Positions 26,305 to 35,616 of a DNA stretch of 64,000 nt are shown here, piece after piece. The stretch is from Planctomycetota bacterium (GTDB taxonomy: Bacteria; Planctomycetota; UBA1135): NCBI GenBank assembly GCA_024275135.1, contig JAJRZS010000018.1, positions 1-64,000 on the forward strand, in the 5' to 3' direction. The position numbers were made by a program, and so were the translations under genes. The number at the start of each line of letters is the position of its first letter. Within the stretch, counting starts at the first letter, position 1. Under the pieces are notes generated by a model. That model made no database searches. It was not told the origin of the DNA and saw only the letters and a program-made list of their open reading frames with translations.

Positions 26305-27688
26305 CGAGGTCATTCTGCAGGAAATCCAACAGGAAGTCTACATCTTTATCGGCCATCGTGCGCAAATCCAAAAGCACTCCCTCTTCCTGGACCCGTGCAA
26401 AGATGGGCGGTGTGGCCCTGCGCAGCGCGCCTGCAATCTCCTCGGAGCCGGCCTGCGCATGCTGCAGGCAGACCCCATACCTCGGCAAATCCTCGGTTGG
26501 AGACGCACCGGAGCCAACACGGCCAGCACAAGCCAGCACCTGAGCTTGGCAGCGACCGCCAAGCGACTGAATCTTCGCCGCCAGGTTTTCGGCGCGCTGT
26601 TTCAATTCCTCCAAACTCAAGGACAAGCGCCGCAGAGCGGGAATGCGCTGCAAAGCCGCCTCGCCACCGAGAGCGTGGATGGACAAGGTCGCCTCCAATG
26701 CTGCGAGGATGGTTTTGTCCAAACGCAGACAGCGTGTCAGCATGTTCCGCCGCAGGCGCTCAACCAAGGCCGCAGCACCGACAATCAAGCCCGCTTGTGG
26801 CCCGCCCAACAATTTGTCGCCGGAAAAGGTGACCAAATCGCAACCTTCTTGCAGGGCATGGCGCACAGGATGCTCTTGCTCTAACCCCGCCAAATCTTGG
26901 CCCACCAAGACTCCGGAACCCAAGTCGTACACCAAGGGCACCCCTGCTTGCTGACAGAGCTCGGCCAAAGTCGCCATCGGCACCTCATGCACAAAGCCTT
27001 GCAAGCGGTAATTGCTGGGATGCACCCGCAGCACCATCGACACAGCAGGATCCTGAAGCGCCTGCGCAAAATCTTTGGCATGCACGCGGTTGGTACAGCC
27101 GACTTCCACCATGGTGGCCCCAGCAGCCGCAATCACCTCGGGCATCCGGTAACTCCCCCCAATCTCCACCAGTTCGGAACGGGCCACCACCACCTTGCGT
27201 CCGCGCGCCAAGGCCGACACCGCCAACAGAACCGTGGCCGCATTGTTGTTGACTGGTAGGCCCGCCTCCGCACCCGTGACTTGGGCTAAGAGTTGAGAAA
27301 CCGCAGCGTCCCGACGCCCGCGCTTGCCCGACAGCCGGTCGATTTCGCAAAGGGCCGCACCCGAAGCCCGGACAGCCGCAGCGATGGCCTCCTCGGGCCA
27401 AGGTGCACGACCCAAATTGGTGTGTAAAACCACTCCGGTGGCGTTAATTGCTGGCCCCAACTGCAGCTGGGGCACCACCTCCAAGCGCCGCCGCACCTCT
27501 TGCCAGAAGGCCTCATCCACCCCCATCTCCAACTTTCCCTCTCGCCGGGCCTGGCGGACGAACTCCAGCGCTGCATGGCAAGCCGCCTTACAGGCTTCGC
27601 GCCCAAAGGAATCGAGCCCGTGAACTGTGCATTCCTCCAGCAATTCATGCATTGCCGGAATACGAGGAGGATTCTCAGGCGGGGTCAT
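26291..27688 (-). CDS. selA: L-seryl-tRNA(Sec) selenium transferase
   Basis: A 465-residue PLP enzyme converting Ser-tRNA-Sec to Sec-tRNA-Sec using selenophosphate. The PLP lysine is K292 in TFSGDKLLGGPQAG, close to K295 of the E. coli enzyme, and the length is standard. Other family segments are INATGVVLHTNLGRAP and GGSYRMPEV. ATG 27688 is used; ATG 27652 would leave more promoter space from the divergent recJ. With selC and selD 11 kb away it supplies all but SelB of the Sec pathway. The 3' end overlaps the Cys-rich protein gene. Confidence 0.96.
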   Translation of the reverse strand: MTPPENPPRIPAMHELLEECTVHGLDSFGREACKAACHAALEFVRQARREGKLEMGVDEAFWQEVRRRLEVVPQLQLGPAINATGVVLHTNLGRAPWPEEAIAAAVRASGAALCEIDRLSGKRGRRDAAVSQLLAQVTGAEAGLPVNNNAATVLLAVSALARGRKVVVARSELVEIGGSYRMPEVIAAAGATMVEVGCTNRVHAKDFAQALQDPAVSMVLRVHPSNYRLQGFVHEVPMATLAELCQQAGVPLVYDLGSGVLVGQDLAGLEQEHPVRHALQEGCDLVTFSGDKLLGGPQAGLIVGAAALVERLRRNMLTRCLRLDKTILAALEATLSIHALGGEAALQRIPALRRLSLSLEELKQRAENLAAKIQSLGGRCQAQVLACAGRVGSGASPTEDLPRYGVCLQHAQAGSEEIAGALRRATPPIFARVQEEGVLLDLRTMADKDVDFLLDFLQNDLDGLL

Positions 27689-27703
27689 CCTAGAATCTTA
27701 TAC

Positions 27704-29449
27704 GTGAGACGGACGGCTGTCGCGGCGCAGTTCCGCTGGAAACTGCAAACACAAGACATGGGCCTCCGGGATGCCCTGGCCAAGGATGTTGGAATTCGCC
27801 CTCTCACTGCGCAATTGCTCCTTTCGCGCCAGGTGCGCACGGCTGCTCAAGCCAAAAAAATCCTCCAACCCTCGCTGCAAGACCTCCCCGACCCCAAGCG
27901 CGTTCCAGGTTTCACCCAAGCCTTGCATACCTTGGAAGAGGCCATTGCCCACAAGCAGAAGGTTCTTATTCACGGCGATTATGACGTTGATGGAACCTGT
28001 GGTGCGGTCTTGCTCTATCGCCTCATGCAGCGCCTTGGGCTAGAGGTGGAGGTCTTCCTCCCCGACCGCATTCAAGACGGCTACTCCTTCAGCCAACGCA
28101 GCCTGCAAGCCATCACCGACGGTGGCGCCAAGGTAGTGATTGCCGTCGACAATGGCACCACCGCGCATCAACCCTTAACGCATCTGGCTCAACAAGGGGT
28201 CAAAGTCATCGTCGTCGATCATCATCTGCCAGGAGAAAGCTTACCTCCCTGCGCAGCCATGATGAATCCTTGGGTTGGTCCTAGCCCCGAAGAAGGCGGT
28301 TGTTTCCAAGAATTCTGCGGCACCGCGGTGGCTTGGCTGCTCACTTGGGGAGTTTTGCGGCATCAACTCGGCGACCAACCCCTTCCCGAAAGCGATCGCC
28401 GTTTTCTTTATGACAGCTTGGGCTATGTTGCCATTGCCACCATCGGCGACGTCATGCCTTTGCGTGGCCCTAATCGCGCTTTGGTGCAACAGGGCTTAAG
28501 CACCATGCGCAATTCCAGCTTTCCCGGCCTGCGCGCCTTGGTGCAGACTGCCGGCATTCGCAAAGAACCTTCGGCAGAAGATATCGGTTTCCGCATTGGC
28601 CCCCGCCTCAATGCGGCAGGCCGTTTATTCCAAGCGCAAGTTGCCTTCCAAACTTTGGCCAGCGATTCTGCGGTGGAAGCGGAGGCGCTTTGTGCGCAAC
28701 TAGAAGCCTTAAACCAAGAACGCAAAGAAGTTCAACGGCAACAAGATCAACATCTATCCGCCACCGTCGAAGAGCAATTTCAGTGCGGGGATTCGATTAT
28801 TTTTGCCGGCCACGCGGATGCACACTTTGGTGTGCTTGGCATCGTCGCCAACCAAATTATGGAGCGCACCGGGCTGCCCACTTTATTGTGGGCAGAATGC
28901 GCGCCGGGTGTTGCCCGCGGCAGTGCACGAGCACCGGAGGGTTACCAGCTCACCGACATCTTGCACCATGCCAAGGACCACCTATTGGGTTATGGTGGTC
29001 ATGCTCGTGCAGCTGGCTTTCATTTCGACCCGCAGTTCGCCCCACAAGTAGCCGCAGCGTTGCGCGAGGGTGCCAAGAACCAATCCTCTGTAGCCAAGCC
29101 GCTGCTTTCCATCGATACCGAAATTTCCCCCGGCGAAATCGATTTGGCAACCGTCCTAGAGTGGCAAAAGTTGCATCCTTTCGGCGAAGCTTTTCCCGAG
29201 CCCGTGTTTTTATGTACCGGTACGCGTTTAGCAACCGCGCCCCGCTTCCTCGGTGACGGCTCCCATGTCGAACTACGCTTAGAACGCGATTGCGAGGTGG
29301 TGCGCACTTTGGGTTGGCGCCTTGCCGACCGTGCCCGCGGATTACAAGCTGGCGACCTCCTTGATGTGGTCGTTCAAGTTGGCATCAACGAATTCCGTGG
29401 ACGTCGCGATGTGGAATGGACCCTTCGCGATTTCCAAACTCATCCCTAG
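27704..29449 (+). CDS. recJ: Single-stranded-DNA-specific exonuclease RecJ
   Basis: A 581-residue DHH/DHHA1 5'-3' exonuclease. Motifs are visible in order: HGDYDVDGTCGAVLL (motif I), AVDNGTTA, VVDHHLPGE (DHH), MNPW and IGPRLNAAGR; then GVLGIVANQI and GYGGHARAAGFHF in the DHHA1 part and a C-terminal OB domain. GTG 27704 is chosen because it retains the FRWKL segment that RecJ proteins carry before the first helix; ATG 27758 is the alternative. Only 15 bases separate it from divergent selA. It acts in gap repair and recombination. The end overlaps the following membrane protein gene. Confidence 0.93.
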   Translation: MRRTAVAAQFRWKLQTQDMGLRDALAKDVGIRPLTAQLLLSRQVRTAAQAKKILQPSLQDLPDPKRVPGFTQALHTLEEAIAHKQKVLIHGDYDVDGTCGAVLLYRLMQRLGLEVEVFLPDRIQDGYSFSQRSLQAITDGGAKVVIAVDNGTTAHQPLTHLAQQGVKVIVVDHHLPGESLPPCAAMMNPWVGPSPEEGGCFQEFCGTAVAWLLTWGVLRHQLGDQPLPESDRRFLYDSLGYVAIATIGDVMPLRGPNRALVQQGLSTMRNSSFPGLRALVQTAGIRKEPSAEDIGFRIGPRLNAAGRLFQAQVAFQTLASDSAVEAEALCAQLEALNQERKEVQRQQDQHLSATVEEQFQCGDSIIFAGHADAHFGVLGIVANQIMERTGLPTLLWAECAPGVARGSARAPEGYQLTDILHHAKDHLLGYGGHARAAGFHFDPQFAPQVAAALREGAKNQSSVAKPLLSIDTEISPGEIDLATVLEWQKLHPFGEAFPEPVFLCTGTRLATAPRFLGDGSHVELRLERDCEVVRTLGWRLADRARGLQAGDLLDVVVQVGINEFRGRRDVEWTLRDFQTHP

Positions 29450-30078
29450 TCCTTCCCTTGCATCGCCTCCCCATTCTTGGTTCCTTCATTCGCCTTGCCC
29501 GCAAGCTCTATGACTGGATGCTGGCCTTTGCCGAAAAGCCCTACGCCGGACGCGCTTTGTTCGGCTTGAGCTTCGTGGAATCGAGTTTCTTTCCCTTGCC
29601 TCCCGACCCTTTGCTGATGGCCATGGGAGCGGAGCGCCCCAACCGCGCCATCTATTTTGCGGGCATCACCACCTTGGGTTCGGTGCTTGGTGCCATGTTT
29701 GGTTTTGCCATTGGTATGTATCTCATGGATACCCTCGGCGCCTGGCTCTTGGATTTATACGATCCTGAGCGCCTCACCTGGGTCAAAGTTGAGGATTGGT
29801 TTGCGGCTTACGGTATTGCCGGCTTACTGATTGCGGCCATTACCCCCATCCCTTTCAAAGTATTCACCATTGCCAGCGGCGCTATGGTTGGCATTCACTT
29901 CTTCCCATTTGTTGGCGCCTGCTTACTTGGTCGAGGATTTCGCTTCTTTCTCGAAGGATTTCTGCTCAAGCTTTACGGCAAACCCATTCTCGCCTGGATG
30001 GAAAAATGGTTTGATCTGGTTGCCATCCTGTTCACCGTCATTTTGGTTGGCGGATTCGTTGCCCTCAAATACCTCTAA
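29416..30078 (+). CDS. VTT-domain (DedA/YqaA-like) membrane protein
   Basis: About 220 residues with four to five hydrophobic helices. The family core is visible in RALFGLSFVESSFFPLPPDPLLMAMG, then LGSVLGAMFGFAIGMYL, and AAITPIPFKVFTIASGAM. The Glu and Pro residues match the VTT reentrant-loop motifs found in phospholipid-scrambling relatives. The start is uncertain: ATG 29416 lies inside recJ, while TTG 29458 and ATG 29518 are later options. The family pattern begins about at KLYDWML. It precedes polA by 3 bases. Confidence 0.82.
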   Translation: MDPSRFPNSSLVLPLHRLPILGSFIRLARKLYDWMLAFAEKPYAGRALFGLSFVESSFFPLPPDPLLMAMGAERPNRAIYFAGITTLGSVLGAMFGFAIGMYLMDTLGAWLLDLYDPERLTWVKVEDWFAAYGIAGLLIAAITPIPFKVFTIASGAMVGIHFFPFVGACLLGRGFRFFLEGFLLKLYGKPILAWMEKWFDLVAILFTVILVGGFVALKYL

Positions 30079-30081
30079 GCC

Positions 30082-32868
30082 ATGGCCACCTCCAGTCCAT
30101 CCCAACGCCTTTTAGTGATTGACGGCACGGCCCTGGCCTTTCGCGCTTTTTTTGCCATTCGCAACCTCACCGATGGCCAGGGACGGCCTTCGGGCGCACT
30201 CTATGGCTACATCAGCTCGCTACTGCGTGCCTTAGAAGATCACCCAGCTGATTTCATTGCGGTGGCTTGGGATCGTCCAGAACCAACCTTCCGCCATCAG
30301 CTGGATCCCAACTACAAAGCCAATCGCGAAGATTTAGATGAGGATTTGCGTGTGCAGTTTCCTTGGATGCGCGAAATCACGGATGCTCTCGGCTTGCCGA
30401 GTCTTTCCATGGCGGGCTTTGAGGCCGATGACATCCTTGCCAGCTTAGCAGTGCAAAACGCCAATGAGGACAAAGAAGTGCGGTTGTTCACCAGCGACAA
30501 AGATTTGGCCCAAGTGGTAGCGCCAAATATCTTGCAATGTCCACCGCCCAAATCTGGGGCTTCCGCTGTGGTCCTTGGCCCCAAAGAAATTGAGGAAAAG
30601 TATGGTTTGCCGCCTGCGCGAATGGCGGAATGGCAAGCTCTGGTTGGCGATAGCAGCGACAATATCAAAGGCATGCCAGGAGTCGGTCCCAAACGGGCAA
30701 CGGCTCTGCTGCAAAAGTATGCCAGCATGGAGGAGTTGTTGCAGCGCGGACCTGCCGAAGAAAAAGGCAAGCTGGCGGAGAACCTCGCTACCTTTGCCGA
30801 AGATGTGCGCTTGGCTTTGCGTCTGGTCACCATGCGCACAGATTTGGAGGTTGGCACGCCAGAGTCCTTGGCCCCCAAGCCACCCAATTTCGAGCAGGTG
30901 CTGGAGTTTTGTGAAGCCCATGGTTTTCAAACCCTGGGCAAACGATTTCAAGAATTTCGCTGCCAAGGTGGTTTGCCAGGCAATGCAAAGCGGAATGAAG
31001 AGGCTCCTCTTACTCCGGCCCCAAGCAAGAAAATCTCCTCTGCTCAACGGATGGAACGCGGCGACTATCGCTGTATTGAATCTTGGTCCGAGTTGGAAGA
31101 CTTGCGTTTGCAGTTGCAGCAATCTGCTGGCTTCGCCTTCGACACGGAAACCACCGACATCGACCCCATGCGCGCACGTTTGGTTGGCATGTCCTTTTGT
31201 TGGCAAGCCGGCCAAGCTTGGTATGTGCCCATGAATGCGCCAACGCCTTTGCAAAGCCCGGATGGGAAAGATGTGTTGGAGTTTTTGCGCCCGGTGTTGG
31301 AAAATTCTTCGCTGCCAAAATATGGACAAAACTGCAAGTACGACGCCCATGTTATGCAGCGTCATGGCATCCATATCCGCGGTTGGGAATTCGACACCAT
31401 GATTGCCCATTTCTTGGTGGATCCGCTTTCGCGCCACAACCTCGACGCCATCGCTCTGCAAATAATTGGGATGGAGAAAATCCCTACCAAAGAATTGTTG
31501 GGCACTGGCAAGCATGCGCTGACGATGGATTTGGTGCCCATCCAAGCCGTCGCCGAATATGCCTGTGAAGATGCGGACGCCACCTTCCAACTAGTGGATC
31601 CCCTGCGGCAGGGTCTGGCCAAGGTCGGCGCCATGGATTTGTTTCGCCAGGTCGAAATGCCGTTAATGAAAGTGTTGCAGAGCATGGAAGCGGAAGGCAT
31701 CCGCGTAGACCGTGAGCGTTTACTGGAACTGCGCAAATCTTTAGGGCAGCGTCAGCTAGAAATGGAAGCCCTGGTTCACCAACAGGCGGGGGAACGTTTC
31801 AACTTGAATTCCCCCAAGCAGCTTGGTCCTATTTTGTTTGAAAAATTGAAAATCCAGGACGCTGCAGGGGTGAAGCGCGTTGGGCGCACGAAAACCGGTT
31901 ATAAAACCGATGCCACCACCTTGGCGCGTTACGCCGGTGTGCCCATTGTCGATGCGCTCTTAGAATATCGCCAACTCACCAAGTTGATTGGCACTTATGT
32001 CGACGCTTTGCCAAGCTACATCCACCCTCAAACGGGCCATATCCACAGCTCTTTTCACCAGGCCGTAGCCAGCACCGGACGACTCAGCTCCAGCGACCCC
32101 AACTTGCAAAACATTCCTATTCGCAGCGAAGCTGGACGCGCAATTCGCCGTGCATTCATCCCCCGCGCCGACGATTGGGTGTTGGTTTCCGCCGACTATT
32201 CCCAAGTCGAGTTGCGAGTGGTCGCCCATCTATCTCAAGATCCAGCCTTGCTTCAAGCCTTCCGTGAGGATGCCGATGTCCATGCCCGCACCGCCGCCTT
32301 GGTGTTCCAGGTGGCCGAGAAGGATGTCGACCCCGCCATGCGCTCGCGAGCAAAAGCGATCAATTTTGGCATTCTCTACGGCATGGGCCCCCAACGGCTA
32401 GCCAGGGAAACGGGATTAAGCATGCAAGAAGCGCGCGATTTTATCGACGCCTACTTTTCCGCCCTTCCTGGCGTACGTGCTTGGCTCGATCAAACTTTAG
32501 AAACTGCTCGCGCCAAAGGTGAGGTGCGCACCTTATTGGGACGCCATCGTCCCACTCCCGATGTCAATTCTGCCGACGGGCGGGTGCGCTCTGCGGCAGA
32601 AAATGTAGCCGTGAATACTCCAGTTCAAGGGTCGGCAGCGGATTTAATTAAAGTCGCCATGCTGCGGGTGGATGAGCAAATTCGCAAACAGGGTCTGGCT
32701 GCGCGTATGATTCTGCAAGTGCATGACGAACTGGTTTTTGACTGTCCTCAACAGGAGCTCGATGCCCTGCAGGCTCTAGTAAAAAAGGAAATGGAACATG
32801 CTTGGAAGCTCGATGTGCCACTCAAAGTCGACTTAGGCTACGGCCCTGATTGGTCTAGTGCCCATTGA
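30082..32868 (+). CDS. polA: DNA polymerase I
   Basis: A 928-residue enzyme, the length of E. coli Pol I. The N-terminal 5' nuclease begins LLVIDGTALAFRAFFA. The 3'-5' proofreading domain keeps its metal ligands, D354 and E356 (FDTETTD) and YACEDAD. The polymerase domain has motif A DYSQVELRV with D705, the O-helix RAKAINFGILYG and motif C VHDELVF with D882, the same numbers as in E. coli. It should remove primers and fill gaps with proofreading. The stop overlaps the antiporter start as TGATG. Confidence 0.97.
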   Translation: MATSSPSQRLLVIDGTALAFRAFFAIRNLTDGQGRPSGALYGYISSLLRALEDHPADFIAVAWDRPEPTFRHQLDPNYKANREDLDEDLRVQFPWMREITDALGLPSLSMAGFEADDILASLAVQNANEDKEVRLFTSDKDLAQVVAPNILQCPPPKSGASAVVLGPKEIEEKYGLPPARMAEWQALVGDSSDNIKGMPGVGPKRATALLQKYASMEELLQRGPAEEKGKLAENLATFAEDVRLALRLVTMRTDLEVGTPESLAPKPPNFEQVLEFCEAHGFQTLGKRFQEFRCQGGLPGNAKRNEEAPLTPAPSKKISSAQRMERGDYRCIESWSELEDLRLQLQQSAGFAFDTETTDIDPMRARLVGMSFCWQAGQAWYVPMNAPTPLQSPDGKDVLEFLRPVLENSSLPKYGQNCKYDAHVMQRHGIHIRGWEFDTMIAHFLVDPLSRHNLDAIALQIIGMEKIPTKELLGTGKHALTMDLVPIQAVAEYACEDADATFQLVDPLRQGLAKVGAMDLFRQVEMPLMKVLQSMEAEGIRVDRERLLELRKSLGQRQLEMEALVHQQAGERFNLNSPKQLGPILFEKLKIQDAAGVKRVGRTKTGYKTDATTLARYAGVPIVDALLEYRQLTKLIGTYVDALPSYIHPQTGHIHSSFHQAVASTGRLSSSDPNLQNIPIRSEAGRAIRRAFIPRADDWVLVSADYSQVELRVVAHLSQDPALLQAFREDADVHARTAALVFQVAEKDVDPAMRSRAKAINFGILYGMGPQRLARETGLSMQEARDFIDAYFSALPGVRAWLDQTLETARAKGEVRTLLGRHRPTPDVNSADGRVRSAAENVAVNTPVQGSAADLIKVAMLRVDEQIRKQGLAARMILQVHDELVFDCPQQELDALQALVKKEMEHAWKLDVPLKVDLGYGPDWSSAH

Positions 32869-34547
32869 TGCTGATGGAATCTTTGTTTCTCATTGGTCTT
32901 CTTCTTGCCGGCGGTGTTCTCGGTGGTCTACTCGCTCGCCTGTTCAAACTCCCCACCTTGAGCGGCTACTTGGCTGCCGGTATCTTTTTTCATTTTGCCG
33001 CCACCAACTCCTGGATTAGCGAACATCAAATCGAGGTCTTGCGCCTGCCGGTAAATGATTTGGCTATGGCTTTGGCACTCTTTGTATTGGGTGGACAATT
33101 CCGATTCCATCATCGTCACAATCAAGCCTTCGGCAAGTTGTTGCGCGGCTCGCTGATTGAGAGCTTGGTTACGTTTGCGATTGTTGTTGGCTTAACTTTG
33201 CCAGTTTTGCAAAACCTGGCTGGAGCCATCCTGATGGGTGTTTTGGCAATTGCCGTCGCTCCAGCAACCACGCTTGAAGTATTACATGAATATGACGCCA
33301 AGGGACCCACCACTCGGTTGTTGAAGCAACTCACAGCCTTAAGCAATGTCTGGGCCATCTTTTTGTTTGAGGTCGCTCTTTTATTGTTGGTGGCCTTAGG
33401 CGGCGGAGATGCAAGCATGCTCGACCCACTGTGGGATTTAGCTGGCTCTTTACTCTATGGCTTTGTCGCTGGGCATACCTTAATTCTTCTGCAAGAGCGG
33501 GTCGGACGTGATAACTATGCTGTGCCTCTACTTGCTGTAATTTTTCTCACGATTGGAATTTGTACTTATACCGATGTCCCCCATATGTTGGCCTTTTTGG
33601 TTACTGGAGCGGTGGTCGCCAACCGTTCCCAGCTCTTCCCGCGGATTACCAACGCAATGGACGGCTATGCCCAGCCGGCGATTGTTCTGTTTTTTGTTCT
33701 TAGCGGTGCACATCTTGATTTCCAAATCCTGCTGCAAAACTGGCTGGCTGTCGGCCTTTATGTATTGGGAAGGACTTTAGGAAAGATTTGGGGTCCACGC
33801 CTGGGACTGCTCGGCCATACCCCCTCCTCTGCGGATCAGCGCACCGCTGGTGTTGGTTTGGGTTTGTTATGCCAAGCTGGTGCAGCGATTGCGCTGGCTG
33901 GATATGTCGGGCGCTATAACCAAGAGCTAGCCGAGCAACTTTTAGCCATTATTCTTGGTTCGGTCGTCTTGTTCGAGTTGCTTGGCCCCATTTTGGTCAA
34001 GCGCACCGTCGTGCTTGCCGGGGAAGTCAGCCTTGCGAACCTCATGTCGCATACCGCAGACCGCGAAGGACGTCGTGGCTGGGATTCCGTTTTTCGTCGT
34101 CTACTTAGCGGACGTGACCTCACCCGCAACACCAAGCCTGATCAGCTTTGCGTGGAACAATTCATGCGCCCAACCACGGCAGCCCTCGCCCGCAGCGACA
34201 ACATGGACAAGATTTTGCGTTTTGCCAACAACTCTCCCTTCAACCACTTTCCAGTGGTGGACATGGAGGAAAACCTTATTGGCATCATCCCCCTCAACGA
34301 CTTGAGCCAAGTGGCCTACGACAAGGTGACAGCCAGCCTGGTCACGGCGGAAGACGTGGCCACCCTCAGCCCGCAAGAAGCGGCCTTGCCAGTCCATGCA
34401 AACCTGGAACAAGCCGCAGAGTTTTTCCGCAACTTTCAGGGCAATACTGCTGCGGTAATTGAAAACCCTGACAAACCAAAATTTTTGGGCATGGTGGAGC
34501 GCACAGAGGTGCTCCACCTCGCCCAACGCTTGCAGCTTAGTTCTTAG
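32868..34547 (+). CDS. Kef/CPA2-type cation:proton antiporter with C-terminal CBS pair
   Basis: A 559-residue membrane protein. Residues 1-385 contain about 12 hydrophobic helices of the sodium/hydrogen exchanger fold (LLAGGVLGGLLARLFKLPTLSGYLAAG at the start). Two CBS motifs follow: VEQFMRPTTAALARSDNMDKIL with PVVDMEENLIGIIPLNDL, and SPQEAALPVHANLEQAAEFF with AVIENPDKPKFLGMV. The usual TrkA-N domain is absent, so gating may use adenine nucleotides through the CBS domains. ATG 32868 overlaps the polA stop. The 3' end overlaps the SPFH gene convergently by 11 bases. Confidence 0.88.
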   Translation: MLMESLFLIGLLLAGGVLGGLLARLFKLPTLSGYLAAGIFFHFAATNSWISEHQIEVLRLPVNDLAMALALFVLGGQFRFHHRHNQAFGKLLRGSLIESLVTFAIVVGLTLPVLQNLAGAILMGVLAIAVAPATTLEVLHEYDAKGPTTRLLKQLTALSNVWAIFLFEVALLLLVALGGGDASMLDPLWDLAGSLLYGFVAGHTLILLQERVGRDNYAVPLLAVIFLTIGICTYTDVPHMLAFLVTGAVVANRSQLFPRITNAMDGYAQPAIVLFFVLSGAHLDFQILLQNWLAVGLYVLGRTLGKIWGPRLGLLGHTPSSADQRTAGVGLGLLCQAGAAIALAGYVGRYNQELAEQLLAIILGSVVLFELLGPILVKRTVVLAGEVSLANLMSHTADREGRRGWDSVFRRLLSGRDLTRNTKPDQLCVEQFMRPTTAALARSDNMDKILRFANNSPFNHFPVVDMEENLIGIIPLNDLSQVAYDKVTASLVTAEDVATLSPQEAALPVHANLEQAAEFFRNFQGNTAAVIENPDKPKFLGMVERTEVLHLAQRLQLSS

Positions 34548-35616
34548 CTGGGGCAGACAATTCTCCCACCAGCATCCGCGTCAATTGACCAATATCCAGA
34601 ATGGTCGGCACTGCGGGATCATCACTATTGAGAGTGACTGTCGGCACATTGAGGTTTTTTGCCGCCTCAAGGGCCAGCAAAATCCGCCCGCCTTTGGAGT
34701 TGAGAGCCGCGGTACGCAGTTCATCGCGCAAAGCTTCGGCCTTTTGCACCGCAAGTTCGCCATTGGCTTTGGAAATTACCCTTTCCGCATCACCATCGGC
34801 CATGGTTTCCGCAGCATAAACATCTGCTGCAGCACGAATGGATGCCAAGAGAACATCGTATTCCGATTTCTTTTCCTGGATGCGTTTTTCCCATTCTTGG
34901 GTTTTCGCCATTTCCGCAGCCACAATTTGCCTCTCAATCACGTTGACCTTTTTTTCTTCTTCGGCCACCCGTGTTTGGGCGATGTCGAGCAAAGCTTTCT
35001 GCCGCAAGAATTGCTTCTCTTGCAGCTTTTCCTCGTATTCAGCTTGGAAATGCAAGCGCCGAATCAAGATGGATTCCGCCTGGCAGTGAAACTCGGACAA
35101 ATCGGCATTCAACAAAGGTAGGGTGTTCTGCACCAAAGCGATTCGGCTATCCGTTAACTGCAAATCTTCGGAAGAGAGTTTGGTCAACTCATCGCGCAAG
35201 ATGGCCGTCACTTTTGACTTCACCCGATCTTGGTATTGAATTTTCAAACCGTCGCCCACAATTTGCCAGGCCTCACCGGGCATGATGCGATAGGCCACGG
35301 ACACTTCATAAGTGACCACGTTGCCATCGGCAGCACGAATTTCCAAAGGTGCCTGGTAACTGTCGGTAGGGCTTTGGCTGCGATTATTGTGCACACCCGT
35401 AAAGTGGATGAAGTGGGTTGTCGCGGGCAGAAAATGCCACTTGTGGTAGCCGGTGATGCCAAGATGAAATCCGGTACGAAAATCTTCTTGCAAAATTCCT
35501 CCACCCCACTGGCTTTGTTTCACGCCAATTTGCGCCGGTGGTACCCGCTTAAACACTAAGGCCACAAACAGCGGAATCAAAATGATTACAGCCACAAAAA
35601 TGCTGAGGGTTTTCAT
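34537..35616 (-). CDS. SPFH/band 7 membrane protein (HflC-like partner)
   Basis: A 359-residue protein with one N-terminal membrane segment (MKTLSIFVAVIILIPLFVALVF), an SPFH domain (about 30-200) and a long charged coiled coil (about 205-300, EEKLQEKQFLRQKALLDIAQTRVAEEEKK). The ATG overlaps the stop of the upstream SPFH gene (TAATG), so the two are made together and probably form one hetero-oligomeric membrane cage, as HflK and HflC do. No FtsH gene is present here. Confidence 0.85.
   Translation of the reverse strand: MKTLSIFVAVIILIPLFVALVFKRVPPAQIGVKQSQWGGGILQEDFRTGFHLGITGYHKWHFLPATTHFIHFTGVHNNRSQSPTDSYQAPLEIRAADGNVVTYEVSVAYRIMPGEAWQIVGDGLKIQYQDRVKSKVTAILRDELTKLSSEDLQLTDSRIALVQNTLPLLNADLSEFHCQAESILIRRLHFQAEYEEKLQEKQFLRQKALLDIAQTRVAEEEKKVNVIERQIVAAEMAKTQEWEKRIQEKKSEYDVLLASIRAAADVYAAETMADGDAERVISKANGELAVQKAEALRDELRTAALNSKGGRILLALEAAKNLNVPTVTLNSDDPAVPTILDIGQLTRMLVGELSAPAKN

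Noticed and set aside
25843-26884. Two overlapping plus-strand frames near selA
   Set aside because: They oppose selA and the Cys-rich protein gene and have low-complexity Gln/Ala/Arg content.
27500-27703. Extended recJ N terminus
   Set aside because: It would lie antisense inside selA; RecJ similarity begins near FRWKL.
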